From Cucumis sativus (lineage: Eukaryota > Streptophyta > Magnoliopsida > Cucurbitales > Cucurbitaceae), in NCBI RefSeq assembly GCF_000004075.3, contig NC_026657.2:18233501-18297500 (forward strand): DNA of 64,000 nt. Direction: 5' to 3'. This document shows, in pieces, positions 10,414 through 21,281 of this stretch. Position 1 is the stretch's first letter, and each line of letters begins with the position of its first letter. A model generated the notes under the pieces. The model was not told the origin of the DNA, did not search any database, and saw only the letters and a program-made list of their open reading frames with translations. The translations under genes and the position numbers were made by a program.

Positions 10414-11215
10414 TTCTATAGAAAAAAATGAAAGAAACATTAAAAAGGAAAGAAAATTACATGAGTTTTTGTTAACTTTTGAGGAAGATCCATGGATTGA
10501 TCATGAGAATATAAAGATTTGAGATGATGAATATTTTTTGAATTAGGAAAGAAGGTTTTTATAGGAGAAATTAGGAATTGATAATAGAAAATAAGTTGAA
10601 AGGGTGAAAATTAGAAAATAATGATTTGTACCAATTTGTTATTATTATTATTTTTCTTTATTTCTTAGTTTTTGATAATATTTTTTTTAATTATATCATT
10701 TAAAAAAAATTAAATAGAGCGGTTTGTGAGTTTTTGTTTCAATTTATTTGTTTTTATTAATTTATTCTTAATTTTCGCTATCATTAAACAATTTTCTTAA
10801 ATTATGTTTTAGGTTTCCAAGATCTTCAATCTTTCCATAAAAAGAAACAAAAAAAGAAAAAAGAAACCCTAAATTATTTTGATTTTAATTTTTTTGGTAA
10901 ATAACTGAATTGAGTTATATATGCTCACTTTAATAAAATGATTTTTTTATTAAACAAAACTTCATAAAATCAAGTTGATGTGCGAGAACTTAATATTATA
11001 TCACTTACCAACACAATATTTAGATATGCATCTCCTGGATATCACCTATTTTTGTCTATCAAATTGTCTAATCATGTCACAAAATTTGTAATTTTTTTTA
11101 TGTGAGTAGTGATAAATGATGTGTAAAAGTAAATAATTATGGAGATATACCAATAAATTGGATCTATTATTAATCTACACTACAAACTAAAAACTAAACA
11201 ATGGAAAAAGTTGAT
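10414..11215. other. AT-rich interior of CACTA element 2, no gene seen
   Basis: Beyond the visible end of the inverted repeat (the mirror would fall left of base 1). Only very AT-rich sequence with poly-A/T runs, no frame of interest. Confidence 0.5.
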
Positions 11216-11219
11216 CCAT

Positions 11220-12210
11220 TTAAAATTTATTAAAATGTTTCAATAAATTTCATTAATAATCATTTCAATAAAATATTTTAATGAATTTCTTTGATGAAAT
11301 ATTTAAATAAATTTATTTAGTGAAACAGTTCAACAAATCTGTTTTGGTAAAATATTTTAATGAAAGATTTCAATAAATTTATTTAATTATTTTTTATTAA
11401 TTTTTTTAATAAATTTATTTCATAATATTTTCGTTAAAGTTTTTAACAAATACATTTAATAATGTTTTCATTAAAATATTTTAATATTTATTAAATAAGC
11501 ATTTCATCAAAATACTTTGATAAATTTACTTAATGAAAGATTTCATTAAAATATATAAATTTATTTATAAATTTTGTATAAAATATTTTAATAAATTTAT
11601 TTAATGAAATATTTTCAATAAAATTGTTTAAAGGAAAGATTCAATAAACTTATTTTAATGAATTCAAAAAATTATTTTAGTGATAAATTTCAAAAAATTT
11701 ATTTAACAATTTTTTATTAAAGTATTTTAATAAATTTATTTAATAAACTTTTCATTAAAATGTTTTAATAAATTTATTTAAAGAAATGGTTTCAATAAAT
11801 TTATTTAAATAAAATATTTTCAATAGGTTTATTTAAAAGAAAGATTTTAATAAATTTAATTTAAGTAAAGATTTCAACAAATTTATTTTAGTCAAAATTT
11901 GTAAAAGTTTGTTTTAGTGAAAGATTTCAAAAATTTATTTAATAATATTTTATTAAAATATTTTAATAAATTTATTTAATGAGTTTTTCATTAAAATATC
12001 TTAATAAATCTATTTAAGGAAATATTTTCAATAATTTTATTTAAAGGAAAATTTTCAACAAATTTATTTTAACGAGAGATTTTAGTAAATTTAATTTAAT
12101 GAGAGATTTCAAATTATTTAAGTGAAAAATTTCAAAAGATTTATTTTCATAAGTTGATTTTAAAAAAATTATTTTAATAAGTTGATTTTAAAAAATTATT
12201 TTAATAAGTT
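11220..12210. repeat. AT-rich degenerate tandem repeat (~30-35 bp units)
   Basis: Units built on TTTCAATAAATTTATTTAATGAAA recur about 25-30 times with much variation. It fills most of the 5' third of CACTA element 2, where an autonomous element would carry its transposase gene. It may be replication-slippage expansion in a deletion derivative. Confidence 0.75.
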
Positions 12211-12284
12211 GATTTTTATACTTTTTATTTTCATATTTTTAAATGTTTTATATTTAACATTTTGGCAATTGACATTTTAAAAGT

Positions 12285-12714
12285 GTTAAATAAAAAATGT
12301 TAACTATATTTGACGTTGTTTTCGCGTCAAGTAAATGTCCCCTATACGTGACACGAAAAAAACGTCAAGTAAAATCTCCACTATATTTGACGCGAATAAA
12401 CTGTCAAATAAATCTCCACTATATTTGACGCGAAAACCATGTCATATAAAAGTTAACGTAAAAATTTTCTTTTTTAAAACCATACCTGACATGTTTTTTG
12501 TGTCAAGTAAATGTTCACTACTTTTAACTCGAATAAAATGTCAAGTAAAATCTACTTTATACTTGACACAAAAAAAAAATTGTCAAATAAAGCTAACATA
12601 AAATAATTAAAAAAAAATTCGTGAAAACTTCATATTTTTTAAGACTAATACTTGACGTTTTTTCTTTAAGATAGTTCATACTTGACGTCAAGTAAACCCA
12701 TTTTTGTAGTAGTG
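12285..12714 (-). repeat. CACTA 5' subterminal array and TIR
   Basis: About ten copies of TTGACGCG/TTGACACG/GTCAAGTAAA in both orientations, ending GTCAAGTAAACCCATTTTTG then TAGTAGTG. It matches the opposite end of the element (7685-8150) in motif but not in detailed sequence, as expected for two ends of one CACTA family. Confidence 0.85.
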
Positions 12715-13753
12715 AAACAAGCAAACATAGTAAAGAAGAAAATGGGAAATGGTGAAATGAACGTGTTGCACTAAAATCCAAGTTTTAACTGTTTCCATGT
12801 CTTTGCTGCCTTCTCATATTTCAAAGGGAGAGAGTTGGTTTCTTGTTTTTGTTATTATTTTTTTCCATATTGTTTTGTTTTATGTTGAGCAATTAAATTG
12901 AAATAGCATTCAAGTATGTTAATTGAAAATATTTTGATCATTATTATTTAATTCTTGTTTTTTGTTTACTATGATTGTGGAGTTCTATTCTCTATTATTA
13001 CGCAAGGACTACTCTGGTCAATTACTGTTCTATATCTTTGCTGAAGACATGATACTAGTAATGGTGGCTTGAACATTTGACATGAGAATGATTACAACAC
13101 TGCCTCATGGAAAATCTTCACGTAAGTTCTTCTCTTCAATAGTTAAATATCTTATAAGACAATAAACATAAATTGCATATTTCTGAGATAAGATGATAGA
13201 TACATGTCAAATCTTTCCTTGGTTATTGAACCTTGGTTAATGAACACATGGATGAGTGGGTATGGCTGAGAGAGTCCAAGATATAATGAATACTTTAGTG
13301 AGTCATGTTGGATTGCCAGCCGAAGCCATTTTTTTCTAGGATTTTCTGGTGAATAAGTTGCATTTCTGCAGAACGAAGAATTATAACCATACACAAAATC
13401 TAATCATGAACCGATAAAACTGGTGGTGGAAATCCAGTTTTTTCAGTTGCATTTAAAGACACAGATTTCTACTCAGGAAGAAAATGGTATGTATAAGGGG
13501 ACATTTAGTGGCATATGTGAATTAAAAGACAATCTTGTTTGTTTTCTATTTTGATCTCAGTATTTACATTGCTCAAAAATTGGAAACTTGACTTCATTGA
13601 AATAGGAAATTGAATTTGTCACTTTTGGTTAGTGTTCTTGCACTGCAGCTTTGTTGAGCAGTATCCAAATAAAGTTGTTTGTGTGAAGTGAAAATAAGGA
13701 ATATTGTGAATTAGTTTATGGTGTGCAACCATTGAAATTGACAAGGAAGACCT
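12715..13753 (+). repeat. Host repeat unit, first copy (1.04 kb)
   Basis: Near-identical to 19433-20473 and 44080-45125. It starts AAACAAGC directly after CACTA element 2 and stops at ...GGAAGACCT, where the other copies continue GAGATATTT. At about 13450-13488 on the plus strand there is an acceptor-like TTTTTTCAG and a donor-like GGTATGT around a short frame, possibly a captured exon, with no family assigned. Confidence 0.85.
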
Positions 13754-13759
13754 CATTAT

Positions 13760-14286
13760 GGTCTACTAATGAGGCTATTCAAAAGATTAGAGCACGTATG
13801 CAAACAGCGCAGAGTAGATAGAAGAGTTATGCGGATGTACGGCGAAAAGACCTTAAGTTCGATGTGGGAGAAAAGGTATTCTTGAAGGTAGCACCTATGA
13901 AGGGTGTTATGCGTTTTGAGAAGAAAGGGAAGTTAAGTCCTCGATTTGTTGGACCATTTGAGATCTTAGAGAGGGTTGGTGTTGTGGCGTATCGCTTGGC
14001 GTTACCACCATCACTCTCTGCAGTCCATAATGTTTTCCATGTTTCGATGTTGAGGAAATATGTGGCCGATACATCTCATGTAGTAGACTATGAACCCTTG
14101 GAGATTGATGAGCATTTGAGCTATGTAGAACAACCTGTGGAGATTCTGGCTAGAGAGGTGAAGATGCTTCGTAATAGAAGCATTCCATTAGTAAAGGTTT
14201 TGTGGCAGAATCATCGAATTGAAGAGGCGACATGGGAGCGAGAAGAAGAGATGAGGACTCGTTATCCAGAGTTATTTCAAGATTAG
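13760..14286 (+). pseudogene. Tekay pol, integrase C-terminus and chromodomain-like tail
   Basis: The frame starts within the integrase (STNEAIQKIRARM), passes through VGEKVFLK and SPRFVGPFEILERVG, and ends with IPLVKVLW...ATWEREEEM and a stop at 14284-14286. The terminal part has the chromodomain-like shape of Tekay/Del chromoviruses, thought to steer integration to heterochromatin. A TAG codon at 13818-13820 interrupts the frame, where the other copy has CAG. The catalytic D,D,E core is missing. Confidence 0.85.
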
Positions 14287-14310
14287 AACTTTCGAGGACG
14301 AAAGTTTCTT

Positions 14311-14323
14311 AAGGGGGGAAGAA
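14311..14323 (+). promoter_or_regulatory. Polypurine tract
   Basis: AAGGGGGGAAGAA directly before the LTR start TGTAAAG. In Ty3/gypsy elements this primes plus-strand DNA synthesis. The equivalent in the full element is at 41922-41934. Confidence 0.8.
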
Positions 14324-16358
14324 TGTAAAGTCCCAAAGGTAAATATATATATATATATATACATTTTTATTTTATTTTCTTTTCTTTTTCTTTTCTTTTC
14401 TCTCTTCTCCTTCCTCCCCGTGCGTTCTCCTTCCGTTCGCAGCAAGCAGCCGCTGACCATCCCTTCTCCTCTCCGTTCCGCCAGATCGAGCCGAACTCAA
14501 CCGCAACATCTGTTTCTTCCTCCGTTCACCGAAGCCGAACCCACTTTCTTTCTTCTTCGATCCAAAACTGTCGCTGTAACCGTCGGCCGCCGCGTAACTT
14601 TCCGTCCAGATCTGCACCGCAAGACCTTTCGTCGTTGCAACCGTTGCTCTTTCTCCGCTGCCCAGCCGTCTCAGTCGGTTCTGTCTCCGTCGAAGCCACG
14701 GTTCTGCAACCGTCTCCGCCGGTTCTGTCTTCGTGAAGCCCTGACGCGCAACCTCTGTTTCGAGCCGCCGCCCATTCCGTTCTCCTCTGTTTTCTGCACT
14801 GCCGCGCGACTCTCCGACCGCGTCAGATCGTTGATCGATTTTGAGGCAGCCGCCACGTCTCCTTTGGCCGACCGCTGACCGACCCACACTTAGGATTTTT
14901 GCTGCGACTCCGACAGTCGTGCGTTGAGGTGTGCTGCTGTCTCTGTTTTACAATTTTATCGAGGTTGCTTTGTTGGTAACAACTTAAGTATGAATGGTAA
15001 TTAGTTTCAAAGTGGTTCAAGTGTTATGGTTGGAATGTTTAGCTAATTTGTTAATTGGTTCTTGAAGGTGTTGGGAGTAACGTTGGGCTCCCTTAAATTC
15101 ACAACCAATTTGTGAATTGTTGAGGGTTCAGTTCGCCAATATATCGGTGAGTTGGAACTTACGTTGAGGAAAGTAAGTGAGATATGTATCGTGGAAGTAA
15201 TTGAATTTTGTGTTGTTGTGCTTAGGATTGTTTCGAGGACGTTAGTTGATTAAGGAGCTTCCCCAACTTTGAGGTAAGGGACTTTCTACTGGACTCACCT
15301 AAAGTTTTGAGTTGTGTTGGACTGTATGGATGATGATTAAGATGTACATGTTTGGTTGCAGACTAAATGTTTAGTGTATGTTGTATTTGACTGGAAACAT
15401 ATATATATACATTGATGTGTGAATTGATGTGGATTGCCGAAAGTATACATGTGAATGACTGAAATTATGCTTATGTGTACATGATGATATTAATAGATTG
15501 TGCTGTATAAAGATTTGGATGTGAACTAGTGAATTTGTTTCGGTTGGATGAGGATTATACTGAACTGTGGTTTGTGCTGGTGAACTGAGGGGTGTATTGA
15601 CTGTATAGTTTGATTGACTGACGTATTAGTATATTATTGACAGACATATGACTAAAGTGAGATAAGTTGACTGTTAGGACGTCGAGAGAAAGAACTTTAT
15701 GTTTTGAAGTAACTGAAAGATGGATTGAATGGAATGAGGGGATAAATTGTTAGGTTGTATTGGGATGTTTACCTTGTAGGTGTCCCACGGGACCACCAAT
15801 TTATTTTGCACCTTCGGGAGCATTTGACTGATATGTGTTTCTGCAGAACACTTGACTGATATGTACGTCCCTCGGGGCGTTAGACTGATATGTACGTCCC
15901 TCGGGTCGTTAGACTGAGATATGTATCCTACGGGATCACAAGACTGCGACTGTACAGGGTGTCCCAATAGAACTTTAACAATTTATTTTCCCCTGACGAG
16001 ACCAGTAGAGGGTCTCTTACTGAGTATTGTTATACTCACCCTTCTTATGTTTAATTTTCAGGCAAAGGAAATAAAGGTGGCAAACCGGCGAGGGGCAGGA
16101 AGGAAGCGTGATTGCCATAGGGAATGTGTTATTTTGCTTCCGCTTATGATTTCTTTTAAGGTTTAAGATGTACTAAAACTTAGTTTACAAACTTTTATTT
16201 GTAAATAGTGTTATTGTTAAGTTTTCTTGAATATTTGAAAATCAGGCCTGACATGTTTTGTTTTTAAATTGACTTATGTTTCAATTTGTATCAACCAAAG
16301 TCTTTTGTCAAAAAAAAATTAACGACCTCGACTTACCCAGAAAAGTTGGGTCGTTACA
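14324..16358 (+). repeat. Tekay LTR within the permuted fragment (2035 bp)
   Basis: Begins TGTAAAGTCCCAAAGG and ends TTGGGTCGTTACA, the same limits as both LTRs of the full element. It has a GC-rich, CT-loaded block at 14400-14880 and a minisatellite of ACTGATATGTACGTCCCTCG units at 15830-15930. The open frames inside it (for example on both strands at 14370-14890) are artefacts of the GC-rich leader. It shares the TTTCTGCAGAACACT unit with the 5' LTR at 35034, which the 3' LTR at 41935 lacks. Confidence 0.92.
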
Positions 16359-16360
16359 GT

Positions 16361-16372
16361 TGGTATCAGAGC
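16361..16372 (+). promoter_or_regulatory. Primer-binding site, initiator tRNA-Met
   Basis: TGGTATCAGAGC follows the LTR end by two bases. It is complementary to the 3' end of plant initiator tRNA-Met, the usual primer for Tekay elements. Confidence 0.9.
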
Positions 16373-16597
16373 CTAAGTTTTAGGTTATGTAGACTGACTT
16401 ACGATGTAAGTCTATGTTTTTGTGTTCCTATGGCTAACGCGACCCTTCGTCTCTCGTCAGGTATGCTTGATGCTTATATGTATGGTTTATTTGTATGACC
16501 TTGCCTAAATTAAACTAGATTGCATGACGATAAAGACTTGCTTATGTTTATGATTAAGATTTTGTTAAAGAGTGTTGTTGGTGGATATATAGGAATT

Positions 16598-19344
16598 ATG
16601 CCGCCAAGGGAAGAAGTACGTAGAGGAGGTCGTAGAGGCCGAGGTAGAGGAGCAGGAGGCCGAGGTAGAGGAGCAGGTCGTAATCAGCCTACTGAGGGTC
16701 AAGCTGAACAGCAAATTCCTGCTGCACCCGTGACTCACGTTGAGTTTGATGCACTGTCTGCTCACATGGAGCAGAGGTTTACAGAACTTATGACAGCTAT
16801 AGCTCAAAACCAGCAGGCACCTGCGGTCCCACCTGCACCTGTGGTTCCCCCTGCACCAGCAGCCCCTCCTGCACAAGAATTACCTAACCAACTTTCTGCT
16901 GAGGCGAAACATTTGAGGGACTTTCGGAAGTATGACCCTCAGACGTTTGATGGGTCACTGGAGGATCCTACTAAAGCTGAAATGTGGTTGTCCTCTGTGG
17001 AAACCATATTTAATTACATGAGATGTCCCGAGGAGCACAGAGTTCAGTGTGCTGCTTTTCTACTGAGGGACAGAGGCATTATCTGGTGGAGGACTACAAT
17101 GCGCATGCTAGGTGGAGATGTGAGGCAGATTACCTGGGATCAGTTTAAGAACTGCTTCTATACCAAGTTTTTCTTGGCTAACCTTAGAGACGCCAAAAGC
17201 CAGGAATTCTTGGAGTTGAAGCAAGGATATATGACAGTCGAGGAGTACGACCAGGAGTTTGATATGCTGTCACGTTTTTGCCCCTGAGCTTGTTAGTAAT
17301 GAGGCAGGCTAGAGCTGATAGGTTCGTCAAGGGATTGAGAGATGAAATTAGGGGCTTTGTGCGAGCACTAAAGCCCACTACCCAAGCTGAAGCACTGCGT
17401 CTGGCAGTGGATATGAGCATTGGGAAGGATGAAATACAGCCAAGGAGCTTTGATAAGGGATCGTCGTCTGGTCAAAAGAGAAAAGTAGAGAAGAGAACTG
17501 TAGGAGTTCCTCAGAGGAACTTGAGACCAGGCGATCCTTTTCGCAGTTTCCAGCAGAGTTCTGGCGGTGCAGGAGACACTACTCGAGAGAAGCCATTATG
17601 CAATACGTGTGGGAAACGTCACCTGGGTCGTTGTTTGATGGGAACGAGAGTCTGTTATAAGTGCAAGCAAGAGGGACACATGGCTGATAGGTGTCCCTTG
17701 AGATCTACTGGGGCTGGATCGAGCAGTCAGGGAGAGAGACCTCCACAGCGGGGTACAATCTTTGCCACTAATAGATCAGAGGCAGAGAAGGCCGGCACAG
17801 TAGTGACAGGTACATTACCAGTGTTAGGGCATTTTGCCTTGACCTTGTTTGACTCGGGATCTTCTCATTCATTTATTTCATCGCTTTTTGTGACGCATGC
17901 ATGCTTAGAGGTGGAACCCTTAGATTATGTTTTGTCAGTGTCTACACCGTCTGGAGAAATTATGTTGTCTAAGGAAAAGATTAAAGCATGTGAAATTGAG
18001 ATAGCTGGTCGTGTGCTGGACGTAACCTTGTTGGTATTAGATATGCGTGACTTTGATGTAATTTTAGGTATGGATTGGCTAGCTACTAATCATGCTAGTA
18101 TTGATTGTTCTCGTAAGGAAGTTGTGTTCAGTCCCCCTACTGCATCTAGCTTTAAATTCAAGGGGTAGGAACAGTAGTACTGCCTAAAGTAATCTCAGCT
18201 ATGAAAGCTAGTAAACTACTCAACCAGGGTACTTGGAGTATTTTGGCAAGTGTGGTGGATACTAGGGAAGATGAGACTTCTTTAACTTCAGAACCTGTGG
18301 TAAGAGAATACCCAGATGTATTTCCAAAAGATCTTCCAGGACTACCGCCACATAGAGAGGTTGATTTTGCCATTGAGTTGGAGCCAACACTACTTCCTAT
18401 TTCTAGAGCCCCTTATAGGATGGCTCCTGCTGAGTTGAAAGAACTGAAGGTACAGTTACAGGAATTGCTTGACAAAGGCTTTATTCGACCTAGTGTGTCA
18501 CCTTGGGGTGCACACAGTATTGTTTGTGAAGAAGAAGGATGGGTCGATGCGTCTTTGCATTGACTATAGAGAGTTGAATAAAGTAACAGTCAAGAACAGA
18601 TATCCTTTACCCAGAATCGATGATTTGTTCGATCAGTTACAGGGAGCCACGGTGTTCTCTAAGATTGACTTACGGTCAGGTTATCACCAGTTGAGGATTA
18701 GAGACCGTGATATTCCTAAGACTGCTTTTCGTTCGAGGTATGGACATTATGAATTCATAGTAATGTCTTTTGGTTTGACTAATGCACCTGCTGTATTTAT
18801 GGATTTGATGAACAGGGTGTTTAAGGATTTCTTAGACACTTTTGTGATAGTCTTCATTGATGATATTTTGGTTTATTCCAAGACTGAGGCCGAACATGAG
18901 GAACACTTACATAAGGTGTTAGAGACTCTTCGAGTCAATAAACTGTATGCTAAGTTCTCTAAGTGCGAATTTTGGTTGAAGCAGGTGGCTTTTCTTGGTC
19001 ATGTGGTTTCCAGTGAGGGAGTTTCAGTAGACCCTGCAAAGATAGAAGCGGTTACCAGTTGGTCTCGACCCTCTACAGTTAGTGAGGTTCGTAGTTTTCT
19101 GGGTTTAGCAGGGTACTACCGGAGGTTTGTGGAGGATTTTTCACGTTTGGCTACTCCTTTGACTCAGTTGACAAGGAAGGGAACTCCGTTTGTTTGGAGT
19201 CCAGCTTGCGAGGGTAGTTTTCAGAACCTTAAGCAAAGGTTAGTTACTGCACCGGTCCTTACTGTACCAGATGGATCTGGAAGTTTTGTGATTTACAGTG
19301 ATGCTTCCAAGAAAGGACTGGGTTGTGTTTTGATGCAGAAAGGT
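16598..19344 (+). pseudogene. Tekay gag-pol 5' part (gag, protease, RT, start of RNase H)
   Basis: Start MPPREEVRRGG at 16598, with an Arg/Gly-rich N-terminus. The retrotransposon gag domain follows (around WWRTTMRML), then a CCHC knuckle CYKCKQEGHMADRCP near 17650, an aspartic protease with LFDSGSSHSF near 17850 and ILGMDWL near 18060, then RT with YRELNKV and FIDDILVYS (18850-18880), then RNase H start ([13 protein letters not shown]). The frame is broken at about 17276-17310 (two extra bases), at 18166 (stop, -1 shift, shared with the other copy), and near 18390 and 18510. The reading frame is cut off at 19344. Confidence 0.88.
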
Positions 19345-20473
19345 TTGGTAGTGTGACCTACAACAGTTTGCCAACGATTTTAAGGATTAAGAAAATGTTG
19401 GAGTTTGAAAGGAAGAAATCAAAATTTCCAAGAAACAAGCAAACATAGTAAAGAAGAAAATGGGAAATGGTGAAATGAACGTGTTGCACTAAAATCCAAG
19501 TTTTAACTGTTTCCATGTCTTTGCTGCCTTCTCATATTTCAAAGGGAGAGAGTTGGTTTCTTGTTTTTGTTATTACTTTTTTCCATATTGTTTTGTTTTA
19601 TGTTGAGCAATTAAATTGAAATAGCATTCAAGTATGTTCATTGAAAAATATTGATCATTATTATTTAATTCTTGTTTTTTGTTTACTATGATTGTGGAGT
19701 TCTATTCTCTATTATTACGCAAGGACTACTCTGGTCAATTACTGTTCTATATCTTTGCTGAAGACATGATACTAGTAATGGTGGCTTGAACATTTGACAT
19801 GAGAATGATTACAACACTGCCTCATGGAAAATCTTCACGTAAGTTCTTCTCTTCAATAGTTAAATATCTTATAAGACAATAAACATAAATTGCATATTTT
19901 CTGAGATAAGATGATAGATACATGTCAAATCTTTCCTTGGTTATTGAACCTTGGTTAATGAACACATGGATGAGTGGGTAATGGCTGAGAGAGTCCAAGA
20001 TATAATGAATACTTTAGTGAGTCATGTTGGATTGCCAGCCGAAGCCATTTTTTTCTAGGATTTTCTGGTGAATAAGTTGCATTTCTGCAGAACGAAGAAT
20101 TATAACCATACACAAAATCTAATCATGAACCGATAAAACTGGTGGTGGAAATCCAGTTTTTTCAGTTGCATTTAAAGACACAGATTTCTACTCAGGAAGA
20201 AAATGGTATGTATAAGGGGACATTTAGTGGCATATGTGAATTAAAAGACAATCTTTGTTTGTTTTCTATTTTGATCTCAGTATTTACATTGCTCAAAAAT
20301 TGGAAACTTGACTTCATTGAAATAGGAAATTGAATTTGTCACTTTTGGTTAGTGTTCTTGCACTGCAACTTTGTTGAGCAGTATCCAAATAAAGTTGTTT
20401 GTGTGAAGTGAAAATAAGGATTATTGTGAATTAGTTTATGGTGTGCAACCATTGAAATTGACAAGGAAGACCT

Positions 20474-21281
20474 GAGATATTTAATATGGAAATTACGTAC
20501 CTTATTTAATATCTGTTTGATAACCTTTTGTTCTTATTTTCTCACAACTTTTGGTGAACTTTTCACCTTCCTTGAAAATACATCTGAATCCTAAGCCATA
20601 TTAAAAAAAAAAAAAGAAACACAAATGAAGTTTGTAAAAACTACCTATTTAGCTTTCTCACTTTTGACATGCTTTTTGTCCTTTTGAAAACGTTTTCTTT
20701 ATTAAAAGAAGTTGGTGAATTACACATAGTGAAAGTAGTGTTTATAAGCTTAATCTAACTTTTCTTGACAAGGAAAAAATGTCATAATATACGAATTTGT
20801 GACATTTTGTTACTGTCGTCAATATCAAAATAATGACAATTTAATTTTATAAAAACTGTTATGATTGGCCGATCCTTGACAAGGAAAAAATGTCCTAATA
20901 TACGAATTCCTTACATTATTGTAACTGTCGTCAATATAAAAAAGATGATATTTATTTTTAAAAAAACTATCACGATTGACATATTCTTGAAATATAAAAA
21001 ATGTCATAATGAACGAATTCGGGACATTTTTGTAACTGTCGTTAATATGCAAATGATAATAGTTATTTGTTGTCTAAAATAAAATATGATAGTTATTTGT
21101 TGTCATAAAATAGTAATTATTAACATTTATTTTCTGTTATGAAAAAAATTATTGTGACAGTATTTTCAAACTGTCATGGAAGGACTTTCCACAACAGGGG
21201 ATACTACGACTGTAAATAACTATCACAGATTTTGTTCACGACAGAAAATAACTGTCGTAGTAGACCATTTTTGTTGTAGTG
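20474..21281 (-). mobile_element. CACTA terminus with subterminal array, copy A
   Basis: The terminus is TTTTTGTTGTAGTG, ending at 21281. Read inward on the minus strand it gives CACTACAACAAAAATGGTC, then CTACGACAGTTATTT and GTCGTGAACAAAATC, closely resembling the 3' end of the Pack-CACTA (28092-28150). A tandem unit of about 119 bp containing GACAAGGAAAAAATGTC recurs at 20767-20995 and again in degenerate form to 21050. Which left end it belongs to is uncertain. In the other copy the best candidate is 27039. Confidence 0.7.

Larger units (their letters stand above)
7685..12714 (-). mobile_element. CACTA (En/Spm) element 2, complete but non-autonomous
   Basis: The element starts CACTACTACAAAAATTG at 7685 and ends TTTTTGTAGTAGTG at 12714, for 5030 bp. 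Both ends carry TTGAC-type subterminal arrays. The coding remnants (Ptta exon, Ulp1 exons) are on the minus strand, so the 5' end is 12714. No transposase frame exists in 10414-12280, so it cannot move itself. The flanks do not match: TAT lies on the left and AAA on the right. The right flank joins the host segment at the AAA triplet seen intact at 19433 and 44080, while the left flank was replaced by sequence copied from element 1. Confidence 0.88.
13760..19344 (+). mobile_element. Circularly permuted Ty3/gypsy (Tekay) fragment
   Basis: The order is integrase C-terminal part, polypurine tract, one LTR (14324-16358), primer-binding site, gag, protease, RT, RNase H start. Relative to the full element at 35034-43962, the piece equivalent to 40054-41371 (RNase H end to integrase core) is absent. 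The left junction has a 6-bp filler (CATTAT, 13754-13759) after the host repeat unit. The right junction joins RNase H to GTTTGGTAGTG, which lies 17 bp to the right of the Tekay target duplication in the other segment copy. No target duplication surrounds it. Confidence 0.88.

Noticed and set aside
7685-12714. Target-site duplication for CACTA element 2
   Set aside because: The flanking triplets TAT and AAA differ. The left flank was replaced, so no duplication can be claimed.
14372-14889. Arg/Ser-rich open frames on both strands in the LTR leader (also at 35075-35600 and 41895-42502)
   Set aside because: They lie in the GC-rich CT block of Tekay LTRs, overlap in several frames and shift between copies.
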